From positions 124,001 to 188,000 of the forward strand of contig NMRA01000689.1 in the NCBI GenBank assembly GCA_002633005.1: a stretch of DNA of 64,000 nt, given 5' to 3'. This DNA is from Phoronis australis. Its lineage: Eukaryota; Phoronida; Phoronidae. This document shows positions 45,301 through 57,600 of this stretch, in pieces. The position numbers were made by a program, and so were the translations under genes. Every line of letters begins with the position of its first letter. Positions within the stretch are counted from its first letter, which is position 1. The notes beneath the pieces were generated by a model. It was given only the letters and a program-made list of their open reading frames with translations, ran no database searches and had not been told where the DNA came from.

Positions 45301-47820
45301 TTAACACACATTACGTAACAAAACAGGTGACTTGCGGGTACGCGGCAGACAATGTGTGCTCTGAAAAAACAACAGAGAATTAGGAAGCGAATGGCAGGGG
45401 CATGTCGTCTGCTCCTGAATAGCGTACACGGTAGAGCACGTGCGAGCATGCGCGGGATAAACAGGTGATAAGTAGAACAGCAATGGAGGTGATCATGAGG
45501 CCGGGTGACAGCTACGGGTAAGGGCGAATCGCGAAATTTGTATGACAACGGGTTATTAGTATTGAAAAATATTTACCAATATGTTCATGAAATGCCCATT
45601 TTGTCAATTTTCCTCCCATTGTCTGCGAAGTATAGCCTACCAACAGTAGTACAAAAAGAACACGTAAAACGGCAATAAACGCACACATGTAACAATGATT
45701 CTGGAATTCCTTCATGAAATTGGTGAGCCACTGGGCACTACGAAAGTGTCAAAACCATTAAAAAAATTGGATTTGTACCTTAATCAGATTTGTGAATTGT
45801 TCAGTTAATGATACAAACATGCCATTTACAAAAACATTTTTGCAAAAAATATGACTAGTCATAAAAAATCTAATATGGCGACCAGTTTTTTAAGATCGCC
45901 GATAGTGGATAGGAAAACAACTACTAACCACAAAAACAATCGATTTCTTACAACTTGGGCAAAAGTTATTAGTTTTTAACATCTTCAGCTGATTTATTAC
46001 ATCACAAATCTTAGGGCCAATAATTGCATAAATTCTTTACACTGAACAAAAAATTCACCCGATGGCTTAATGAATCAATTTCATGCTTACGCGATCTTGA
46101 GATCAAGCAAAATTTCAAGTTCAAGCACAACAAAAGTACCGGAAGGTGCACTTATAGGAGTGCCGAAATAAAAAAAAAAACGTACCGTAAGTTTGCAGTA
46201 AAATTGTCTCATGACACCATTACAGAGATCGTAAGAACTCTAGGGCCATCGCACGCCAGCACAACACTTGGTTTTTCTGAAAAATGCTTCAAGCTGTTCG
46301 TGCAAATATAACGGCGTCCGTATGTCTGAACTTCGTATGTAAGCCGCAAAACATTCTACTCCGTCTGCGAAGGTCTGCGATCGTCGGTATTCCGAGAATA
46401 AAGGGGTTTCATACGAACCTATCGTTCGTAAGAAACTTTTTACCGTAGCCTTTTCTCTCCGTTTGCTCGTGATTACATCAGCTGATGGTGCATCAATAGT
46501 CAACTTGTCGGACTAATCACAGTATGAATATGTACCCTTTCGGTGAATAGTGCGAGACGTGCACGAAACAAATATTTTATCGGAATATTCCGACAACGAG
46601 AATAAAGATGAAGAACACAGACCAGATTGATGGCGTTCAGATTAATGTGCTGTTGGCTAATCCGCTATCGGAGAGCACTGCCTCCCGTTCAGTAACGCTA
46701 GGACCTCGCTAAAAAAACAAGACTTCGCGAGATTACGTGATAAATTGCCGTGTATTTTAAATGAGAACACATGACTCTGACTAGGTTTTATCTAGGTCCT
46801 AGCGTAGATCCTAGCGTCCACTAAACACACGCCTGCTCTACTGTCAACCCCCACTAGCTAATTCATTATCGGTTTCCGGAGATCACGTGACAAAAGTCCC
46901 GCGCGCTTGGAGATGTGATAATTACATTATAATCAGAGTTCAACGTTGACTATAATGTAATCCTAAATTCTTTAAGTAACAAACTCGAACATTTTCTGAC
47001 GTCACAGTGACATCATGGTCATTCAACTGTAATCTTAATAATACATTTTTCAGTGACTGTAAAGCGGATTATGCTCCTTTAATTGTGACGTCTTTGTTGC
47101 TCTATTTAATATACATGGACTCATTACTCAGGAGATGTGTTAGTGTACATCGCATTGCTACATGCTTTCTCACAGTAAAATTCATATTCTTGTAATTCTC
47201 AAATACTGAAACAAAGACAAAACAAAAACATAAATGTTTTGTGTTAATAAAAGGTCCCCTTCAATACTTGGAATATCCACTGTTTTGTGTTCATTGTATT
47301 ATAGTTGCTCTTTGCTGCTACATCAAGGACTATGAACTATGGTGGCTGGGAATGTCAATTTGTTCAAGGTGTAAAGTTCGATATATTGTTTATAGTTTAA
47401 TGCAAGACGTGGATCAAAGTCTTTTCATGTAATACTTTGCATGTAATTGTATCATTTCTGAAAACAGTAGAAAGAAACCTTTTTTCGCTGGAGAATCGTC
47501 ATTGGTCGAGGGTCTTTAAACAGGAACCCCACATGACCACTGTGAGAAAATGAGCTTCTTCATTGTCGTTATTTGAGAAGAGGAACTCACAGATTTAGAA
47601 TTCTCATAGAACAAACTGTCACAATAGCCCCAATATGGTATACCGTTGGCCCATGCCTTTGCACATGCCCGGAGGAGGGCACGTGGTAAGTTGTACGTGG
47701 ACTCGTTGTACATCTATTGTATCAACATTACGATCATTTCCTCAGCAAATGGTAGCATTGAACAGTGGTGCAAATCGATGAAAAACACAGTGCAGAAGCT
47801 AAAGTTGTCCGACTCGTATA

Positions 47821-47960
47821 CAGAGGCGGATTTAGGAAGCGACCGTTCCCTCCCCCCTCCTACTACAGAAACGACCGAAAAAAGCACTCGCCATGCCGAC
47901 TTTAGGGCCTTTTCTGTTGTTGCCGCTCCCTCTCCCTTACGACATATTAGATCCGCGAGT
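47821..47960. mobile_element. MITE, family M1 (about 140 bp)
   Basis: It begins CAGAGGCGGATTTAGG and ends ATTAGATCCGCGAGTG, an imperfect inverted pair matching the ends of the element at 37151-38138. Inside it is C-rich and non-coding. Confidence 0.55.
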
Positions 47961-48378
47961 GCGCGCATGAGAAATCATTGATCTAGGTAACATTGTTAGT
48001 TCCGTTATATGAACAATTCCACGGATTAATTTAGAAGTGATCAGTTGACATGGCACACTGTTATTTGAGTCACAGGTACGGGTTGTCTTTTGGCGCAACC
48101 TTTCGTCTCTGTGGAGCGTATTGCTACTGTTCATGAGTGAACGTAAACAAATCTCCGATTGGTCAATCAACTCAGGAGACTATAATTTTTCCGCGAATCA
48201 AAATCCAACCGCCTTGTCAGTAAGTATTTACGCACAAATGTGAGCGAACGTTCTCATAATCTCAGATGATCTTGTGAAAAGCACAAGCAAGATCTGCGAA
48301 AATTTAATTGTAGACGTACATCACCATTTCGAGTTTGTTGTTCAATAAACAACAGTATTAGCGTTGACCAAGGCAAGA

Positions 48379-48649
48379 ATGCTTGTGGCAATTGTTGAGA
48401 TCTTGCTTCTTGCAAGTTTGCAAGTTGCTAAATCAAGGACAATTCACGCTTCTTCTGGAAGTAAGAGTTCGACAGAAAAACCGACCTATCTGAGTCAAGC
48501 CATTGCTAAATATGTTGAAACTGCTAACGCAAAAGACCATGCGAATTCTGTGCTTCCCGAGAGCGAAACAGTTATAACGCGAGGCGGACGAGCCATTTCA
48601 GATGACGTGTTTACAAACATAGAAGTACCTCGCAGGATGTATCGAAAAG
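48379..48649 (+). CDS. ErbB-like exon 1: signal peptide and novel N-terminal segment
   Basis: ATG at 48379 starts [19 protein letters not shown], a convincing signal peptide, then a hydrophilic segment with a basic end (VPRRMYRK). The exon ends in phase 1 at GTAAGT, and its last G joins AA of 59828 to give the Glu before CNGT. An in-frame TTG at 48364 is not needed. The link to exon 2 across 11.2 kb rests on phase, strand, the signal peptide and absence of any other gene between. It is not proven. Confidence 0.6.
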
Positions 48650-51600
48650 GTAAGTTGATGGTGCCAATAGATTTTTTCGGTGAAAATTGAGTACAAGAAG
48701 TTGCGTAAAAAAGCAGTCACCTCTCATGTGAGTAAAAAACCACCTGAAACCAGTTTTACAGCGGTAGGTTTACTAAATCACAAGTTAGCTTCTTGAGCGG
48801 AACGCGCAGGTTTATAGCCGATTTAAGGCCAACAGAAAGCAAGGTCTNCGCGTGTAATAATTAGCCTGGATTTCTTAGTCTGTCGAAGTCTCATCATTGA
48901 AAAAGCATTGGAATGACGATACGCCAAATCGATTTGTACTTTTGATTTGATTTGTATATTGTCTGTGGTACTAAATGCCGTTTGTTCATGGGAAATGAAT
49001 TTACGTATGCATGTCGTGGTTTGAAACTATAGACGTAACGGTGTGAAACTAATGGACAGCGAAATACTCCAGCAGACTTGAAAATTGAGGTTGTCCAGTC
49101 AAACAGAGGCGCAGGGTCCAGTCGTGCACTAAACGACCAAAAAATGACATCACCTGGTGATCATATTCCATACTCTGATCGTTTTGACCTTGGCTGCAAC
49201 AGTCAGTGTGTCTACCGGACTAGTCTACCAGTTGTTTTCTCATTTCGGGGCACTGTAGAGCTGGGTATACTCTAACAACCATGCTTAAATTAAATTTTGT
49301 TTAAATGCGACCTTAAGCACTTATTGTGAATTATCGCTTGGAACTGTTTTGCTCTGACAAGCGTGTCAACGGTAATTGATAAAATTTGTTAGTACTCTAA
49401 ACCGAAATGATTTTTAAAAACCTTTAAAATTGATCCTAAATTGGTACTTTGTTCAGAATTTGTGGATTTGAATGTAACCAAATTTTGTTAAAAACACGAT
49501 TTTGACCTATATCGTCTGGAAGGCTTGCAGCTCGTGTGTTAAACTGGTACAGAACGACAAAACACTGTAACGCGCAACAAAACGGAGAGTCTTTTCAAGA
49601 GTCGCTCACGTCATAAAATGACGCGTCATACTTTCCACAATTTGCACTGAACATGATAACTAACCTCTCACGAGCACTTGCATGACCCAATCAGAGCCGA
49701 ATGTTCGAAAGAAGAATTTTTGTCGCTCATCGAACAAGAGGACCTTTGGACCACGGGCGGTCCTCCGCACTCTGGAACCACCAATCTTTCGACACTGGAC
49801 CGCTGACATACGCTTACCACTTGGATATGTATCAGTGTTCGTTACCACGTGACTGGCACACTTAGCGCAGACCATAGGCGTTACCAATAATTGCGGTTAG
49901 CCACATTTTTTCCCGCTTGTTTTAATTAGCTGACGTGCAGCTCGGCTAATTTAGTACGTTTTACTTCACCACCGCTAAAACTAAGGCGTCGTCCGCCTAT
50001 TTATATACTTCTCTGTGCAGCTTTGCTTTTATAAGAATAGATGTTAGTAGTAATTTCACTGTTGTGACTTCTGTAAAGGGAAAACTCTGGGCAAGAAAAG
50101 TAATTTTACAGAAATCAGCAGTAGCGCGAGCTCGAACGCTCTTCCGCTGAGTCAAATCCCAGGCATTAAATAACAGAGTGTTTCAAACGTATTTAAGAAC
50201 GGTAAAGACACAGGCCTTGATTTCAGCGAATGTCTGGCAGACGACAGTAAAAACTGACCATTTGTATTAAATCATAATAATACAACGGGTTTTGTTTCAT
50301 AGCTCTGCTTAAAGCTAATAACTTCAACAAGTCTTTTCCAATCAACAGTAATCTCAAAATTGCGTTTTTCGCCCGCAAAAACGATAACATCCCTTTAACG
50401 ACCTCTATTGTGGTAATGAATACTGAGACTTTCACAATAAATAATTCGTTATTTGTTTAACAAATTGTGTATTCGCAGTAGTTTGGAACAGGGAATCAGT
50501 TAAATAATAACGACCCAATACCCCTTTTGACGAGCAGTGGGCATTGACACGACATAGGTCGATAACGATGCTGATTTCAACGAAAACGTACGAGTAGTTA
50601 GAAATATGCTGCAGACGCGTGAACTTTTTTGATTTACGATTTGCTTTCGCAATAATTATTCACAGTATCAATGACGTCATCATATAATAGATTTCGGTTT
50701 AAACAATGATAACCGATGTAATATATGAACACAAATATTTACTTGATGGTATTAAGTTAAATTGTAGAAAACACTTACGTCAAACAATATTCACTTAGGT
50801 TTAAATGCTTAGTACCATGGGCCGATTTACTTCGACAAATTTCATGATAAAAGTTACGCACCTCGCTGTCGCGTGTGTGCATGACTGGATTCGTGTTTTC
50901 TTAAGCAAATAAGAGCTTGGAGCGGTTTTAATCAGCCAACAAATTAGGGCAGCGTTAAAGTTCAATAACTGTGTATGGCTTTGTTTTTTGTTTAAATTAA
51001 CACCACAGTCTATTTCCTAGGTCATTGGCACTCAAAGTTCTTTTCAAAACGGTTCCAAATTATTCATCACCGTCACGCAATCGAATGCGTACACTGTGTT
51101 CATTGCATCACAATTTTTGTAAGCTAGGTCAAAACTTCGGAAACATTGATTCTAAAAAGTCGCCCAATGCAATAACCGTTAATACCACCTGTCTTGTGGG
51201 TCGGCTGTTGGCTATCAAACGACCAAGTTTCTTGGACTTGGTTCTGTGAGTTACATAAGGATCAGTTGTAAGTATTTCCCGTCATAACGCGTTCAGGGTT
51301 CACAATTGCTGTGTTTATGTGTATTATGTTTTCCATGCAAAAAGGGCCACCTGGTGGAATCCTGTAAACTATCTCAGATCAGGAAATATGACCACGTTAG
51401 ATACTAACTGTAGATAAAGAGATAGATGGACGGACGGTTGGATGGATGGATGGATGGATAGATGGATGGATGGATGGATGGATGGATGGATGGATGGATG
51501 GATGGATGGATGGAGTGGATGAATGGATGGGCTACAGGCAGACAGACAGGCAGGCAGGCAGGCAGGCAGACAGACGGACGAACAGTTAGGCAGACAGACA

Positions 51601-54600
51601 GACTGACAGTCAGGCAGAAAATGCCAATAAGACTTTTAAAAGACTTCGAAGCCTCTTGCACGAAATCCACCTAGTTTATCTAGTTTAAACAAAATAACCT
51701 ATTTAGGCCTAAGTAGTTAACGTGTCGGACGAGTGCAGTCGTTAGTACTTTAGTGAGTAATAATAGAGTTACAGAAAAACTGACAACTGAACTATGAAGA
51801 CAACATACAGAGAGATAAAGACTAAGATAAACAGAAAGAGTCCTGTCATCTAGGTCATTGAACTATTACAATATTTTGAGAAAACAATTAGAAAGAGAGG
51901 TTAATCGCTGAGATACCCGATACAGCAACTGCGTCAGCTAAAAATAAAACCCTGGCCAATCCGAGTGTTCTCCCATAAGTGGGTGCGTAGGAGCGTGCTG
52001 AACTCGGGTGGACCGTATTTTGCGCTCTCAGGCACAATCGTCCAGGGTGGGTATCTTGGTTTGGTGGTGTTGCTCGTGGTATTGTTTCGTGTAAATATGC
52101 GGAGGGTCGGCAAAAGTAGTATTTTGTCTCGGGCAGGGTTTGCCGTCCCTCGCATGGAGTGGTCTCGGGTACTCATCTCCCTGATAGTGCATGGTCCATG
52201 CATTGCATTGGCGAGCATTTTGATTGTGTCGCGGTACCCCATACCCATTATGCGGAAGGAAACGCCCTCTCACAAACAGCTAGTGCTTTGGTTGGATCCA
52301 TGAATCTGAGAGGGGAAGCTTGTGGCAATTTATGACGGAAGTGATAAAATCCACGAACGCAGCTGTTGCGTGCGCCATCAAAATCACAAGCTAAACGATT
52401 GGCTACATGCACCATTGTGGCGAAATAAATTGGGCGGCGTACTTTTATCTCACTTTCTGCATAGAGAGGCTCCTGGGACTAAACGATAAGAAGTTTGTTT
52501 TGTAGCGCCACCTATGGCAGTTTCACCAACGCTTTCGCCTTGTCGGCAAGTCAAATATCTAATTATGTAAAAGTATCAAATGTGCATTCTAAGCAAAAAA
52601 GGTATAAACAAAATGGCAAAATCTTATTCCGTGACATCTAAAAACATAGTATGCAAAAGTTTCGTATGAATCTCATCGCTATTTATTACATATGGCATTC
52701 GTAAGTTAGTAAAATTGAGGTATTTTTCTAGGGACCTACATAGCTATAACAATGTGTTCTGCAAAAACATGAAAATTCCAGATTTCGGTAAACGTTCTCA
52801 CGTATGATTTCCAAAATATTATCACAGTGCGGTGGGTGTCTGTTGCTAGGTGTTACCGGAAGCTGCCTTACCAGCTGAGCCAGTTCCTGCCTTATAAAAC
52901 CTACATAAGAGAATGTAATAGCGAGACAAATTGCACAAATGCGGTTAAAAATCTGGCACAATTTTTAGGTAGTACGCAATTATGAGCAAACGACAACTAG
53001 CTTCGATATTAAAACCAGCTGTGGCGCTCTTTGACGGAAGCAGGAATGTGCCTTCGTCGATTGCAAAGTCATAAATCATGTCGTGCATGAAACATTCATT
53101 TTGGAAAATAGCGAACTGAAATGCCGCCTGGTAGTTGAATTGCAGGTATTTCTAGAAATCAAAAAACTTTAAAAACGTGTTGAAAGGGATTCGAAATCGA
53201 AAAATCATTCATGATGTTCAGTAGGCTTAATCTTGCAATAACATTTTGGAAAGCATTATTGGGTACAATAGGATCTTATTAATACGTTTCGGCTAAATCT
53301 TTTGGCCTATGTGAGGAATTCACACAGTGAAACTCAGTAAATATTTTGAACTTAACTTTACCAGCGTATGTTTTCAATAGCCTGATTGTAATTAGAATCC
53401 ATAGTTGCCCGTAACAGCGTTCGTCAGTTCGACATATGATAGCGAACAAAAGTTCTTGATGCCGACGAAAACCAAATTTTTTTTAATTGCGCAACTTCTA
53501 TCTTTTTGCTTCAGCTTATATATTACGTGTCTATTTTTTATTTATTTATTTATTTTGTTTATAGTGGCATGGACGGATCAATATGTATTGGAATGCAAAT
53601 GGACTTGATAACTGTCGTCGTCATTAAAACTATTTTCATACATACTGTCAGTTACTTATTTCATAAGAGACCTGATAGTTTGATGATTAGTGAGTTCAAG
53701 GTTTCATTACCTGCGTCATTTGCGTAATTAGCAGCTGTATTGATACAGGAATGTGATCTTTCGTATGGCATTGAAACTCTTCTCGTTGGCAAAAACAAGA
53801 ACCACCGTCAAATCCTTGTCACCATCACTATTGCTGCCCACCGTTACCATTAGTGCCTAGTACAACGAGTGCTGCAACATCACACTACCAGTGCGGCCAT
53901 CACCACATCTATCACCCCTGCCACTACCGTCGCTATTAACCCCATCGCTAAAAGTCAGTGGCGGTTAACACTATCATTAATCCCATCCCAGTGGCGGATC
54001 CAGGATTTTGTGTTGGGGGGGCAGGGCAGAGTATTGGCCAGAATTTTGCCCTTCAGACATTCTCACCCCCGAACTGCCAAATGGAATCTGGGAGAATTTT
54101 AGGGGAGCCATGTCTCCCTTGGCTCCCCTCTAAATCCGCCCATTACATGGGCAGCGCAGCGCTGAAAAAAGTGGTTGCTATAGCCCCCTCAGCCCCCCTG
54201 TGGTGCACCGCCCATAGACCGTGGACGACGCAGCACTCAAAAAAGTGGGGCTATAGCTCCCTCACCAACCCCCTATGGTGTGCCGCCCATGTCATTAGGA
54301 CACTAAAAGAATGCAACATCCGCCATTTTCATTATCGTCGTCACTTCTTCTACCATTTCCCATCCCAACCACTACTCATTCACCCAACTGTTATGGATCT
54401 GCCACTTTCACCACCACCACCACCAGCACGACCAACATCACTACTCACTGCACAACCACTATCACCATCAACAGCTGCCACCATCAACACCACCGCTCAT
54501 CACCGCAACCAGCACCACTTCCGCCGTTACAAAATCCACTACATCATTAGTTTTCACCAATTCATCTACACGAATCACCACCGCTACACATAGCCTTTTC

Positions 54601-57600
54601 CGACACGTGCACCGCCTTCAACGTTATATCGTGAGAACATCTCTTGTGCTCGCAGCTCCACTTTCAAGACGACTGGGCCTTAGGTCCAACAGTTGTTTAT
54701 TTTCATAAAAGGTCTCACTATCAAATAGCGATTAAAACAGCACGTTGTACATGTGTATTTTCACGAGTTTTGCTTTTCTTGTCAAAAGCAAACGTGTTTT
54801 CGTTATGTCGCTTTGGGAAATCTTCCCCAGTGGTTACCCCGAGGCACGATATCATTAAAGATCAGCACTCGCGGGAAGTCTGTAGACTTGAAGCATCATA
54901 ACAAACGTGATGTCTTTTTTGAAAAACCTTGCCCTCCTACCTTTGAGATAATCGCTCAGCGTGATGCGTTTGATCTTATATTCCTTGCTGATAAAAGTAA
55001 AACAAACTTTAGGCTGTTTTTTCAACAAAACCAGCTCTTGCTGTAGGTTCTCTTGCGGTTTGGAACTATTGATTCACACTGGATATTTAGTTGAAGAAAC
55101 GTGTCCGGGCCAGCACTGTCAGTCATTTGAGTTTCCAAACAGAACCATATTTCTTTTAAAGAACGCTTTTTAAAGATTTTACAGCGCAAGGTGGAGGTCG
55201 CAAAAACACTTGTTGGGCAATTAGCATTGCATTCATTGTGGTGAAACGCAGCCGCCAATCTTTCTGCCTGCTCTCGGTTCGACCTGAAAAGTGAAATGTT
55301 GTAAAAGGTACACGAACGCGGCAAATTTCAGGAACCTTTTGATCACAATGATTGAATCCTGTAATATTTTCAAAGCCACTCAAAGCTTTGGCGCATCGTC
55401 AAACAGTTGTAGAAATAAACCCCCCACTTCGAAGTCTCTATGATGGGAGGTCTAAAACTGCATTTCTTAGAGGAAACCGATCTGCTATCATGAGAGGGAA
55501 ATATTTGATAGGCGTTGGTTTTAAAGTTGCATTTCGCCCTGATTATGTAGCTTAAAACGAAAGTCGTCTTTCACTCTGGAAATTTGGTCTCATAATGTTC
55601 TTTACCCTGATAGGATGTTATTTCCATTACCAGCAAGACGATCGGAATCATCTGATCTGCGACTTGAGAAAAGGCTTCAGAGTGTACTGGCGTTGGCTAA
55701 CCCTTGAGTCGCCAGATCATTAGACAATAATTCAGCATCAGATGAGCGTGGTAATGTTTTTAAACCCCAAAGCGCTTTGGTTAACATTGACAGATAAACA
55801 GGAACGAAATGCAGCTTTAATAGTTGTTCTACACGTCTACGTGGCTGTTGCATATGAATGAATTCCGACAACACTGGCCAGCAATTAGACATGAAATAAA
55901 ATTGTCTCTAGTTTCTTCGATTCTGTTATTAGTGGGTGGAACGGAGGGAATGAGAATATAACGTCAAAACGATTTCTGGGCTCTATCATACTTATGAGTC
56001 CTCGTATTTGTAGTGCGGATGTTACTCACAAGTACTGCGATGTGTGATTTCGGGTGCATAGGGAGTGCAACTTAAAATTAAAGCCTTCGTTTCTACATGA
56101 GCCAGCCGCCAATCACTGAACTAATAAACAAACACGAATCACTTAGTGCTACACTTTTGCTGAATATCTCGAATTTCTAGTTGATGCAAGCAGTGCAGCC
56201 ATTGGTTCACAATTTGAAAAGAAATCATCATTACAAATTGCCTTGCGTGACGTTCGTGATTTGTATTTGTAATTCTTATATTGCGTTGATTGTTGTCAAC
56301 GGAGGAGCCAAATGATGGAGGTTGGATTATTACCTTGTATTAATACATTGTCATGGAAACTAAGGATCAAACTTTTATCATTTGCCGGTGCAGGTGAAGG
56401 TGAGGAGGTAGTAAAATCTAATTACGTAGGTGGATGCAAAAAATAGCAGATCTGTCAACTGACTCGTGACACAGTGAAATCGACAACCCGACTCTGTGGC
56501 GTCTGCATCAATGTTGACACGCGTGGCGCATTTTAAATAAGCCTTCGTGTTTGCATTTGAGTTAGGAGTATTAACTGGTCTGCGCGCTGATCGCAAAAAA
56601 TGATCGGATGTTGTCGCAATGGAGGGGTTCACTGGCTGGTATCCAAATGGGCTGGTACATAGTCTCACAAACCTAGAAAAAGTACATCGGGACACATCGA
56701 CATTAATACTTTTGGGAAGTGAGAGTACAAATACGTCCCCAAAGTCCGTAGTGTGCAAAAAAACATGAGCAAGGTTCTCACGCCTTTGGAAAAATAAGGG
56801 GGTGTCACTAAATCAAGTGTCGTGCGTATAGTCTCAGGGGCGGATCCAGGATTTTAAGTTGGGGGGGACAGGGCAGAGTGTTAGCCAGCATTTTGCCCCT
56901 CAGACATTCGCACCGCCCCAAAGCCGGTGCCAAATGGAATATGGAAGAATTAAACCCGCCACTGAGTTTCACGTCTGAAATGATGGTAACTTACGAGTCT
57001 TACACGCTTGACACAAATGGAAAGTTTTAGAGCAGGTTCTATCCAATGCGCACCTGTACGGGCTCATTCGACATGCGCACATTCTGTGAATGAGAAACAA
57101 ATCAAGGCGCTGAATGTCTGGGCTGCTTTCAGGAGACACAAGACACTCGCCAAGCATTTGCGCAAAGGAATCTTCACTCATGTGAGGTCTGTCCAAACAC
57201 TTCAATATACCGACATCTCTGACCAATCACTAAAATGGCCTCTAGTTTGCTATGCTAGGTCAGGGTCAGTGAGGTTCTGAGCATTTACACTATTTACTGC
57301 TACGAAAGATAGAGCTACACTTTCATATAGGTGGCGCTGTGACAGAGAAAAATCCTTACATTGAACCATGCTTCATTTACTTCGTAAGCCAACACTATCG
57401 CGTTATCATTCTTAGATACATCCACGAGTAACCAGATCATGGGCGACGTAAAACTGAAAAAAGTGGGGGCTATAGCTCCCCCACCCCCAGCCCCCTATGG
57501 TGCGCAGCCTGCGAAAAAGCATGACATTATCTTTCAATGTCGGGCATCAAAGCAATGACAAGCGCCTGTCTGTGCTTTTGATAACTTCCGTAGCTTCCAT

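Larger units (their letters stand above)
42800..48378. other. Intergenic, repeats and upstream region of the ErbB-like gene
   Basis: It contains a TATATAAGG at about 42,850 without a supported transcript, a degenerate tRNA-like block near 43,430-43,460 (GGTTCAAATCC), repeat R1 copy 2, and a 140-bp inverted-repeat element at 47821-47960. No coding exon is supported before the ATG at 48379. Confidence 0.5.

Noticed and set aside
50118-50155. tRNA gene on the - strand
   Set aside because: Only an A-box-like stretch (CTCAGCGGAAGAGCG) is visible. No B box or cloverleaf was found.
51404-51674. Open frames rich in HPSI or MDGW repeats
   Set aside because: Translation of the (ATGG)n and (CAGG)n microsatellite.
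51934-52303. Gene in the G+C-richer block
   Set aside because: Overlapping frames on both strands, no splice signals and no family resemblance. It is kept only as an unclassified block.
54311-54593. Thr/His/Pro-rich open frames
   Set aside because: Low-complexity CAC/ATC tract without splice or start context.
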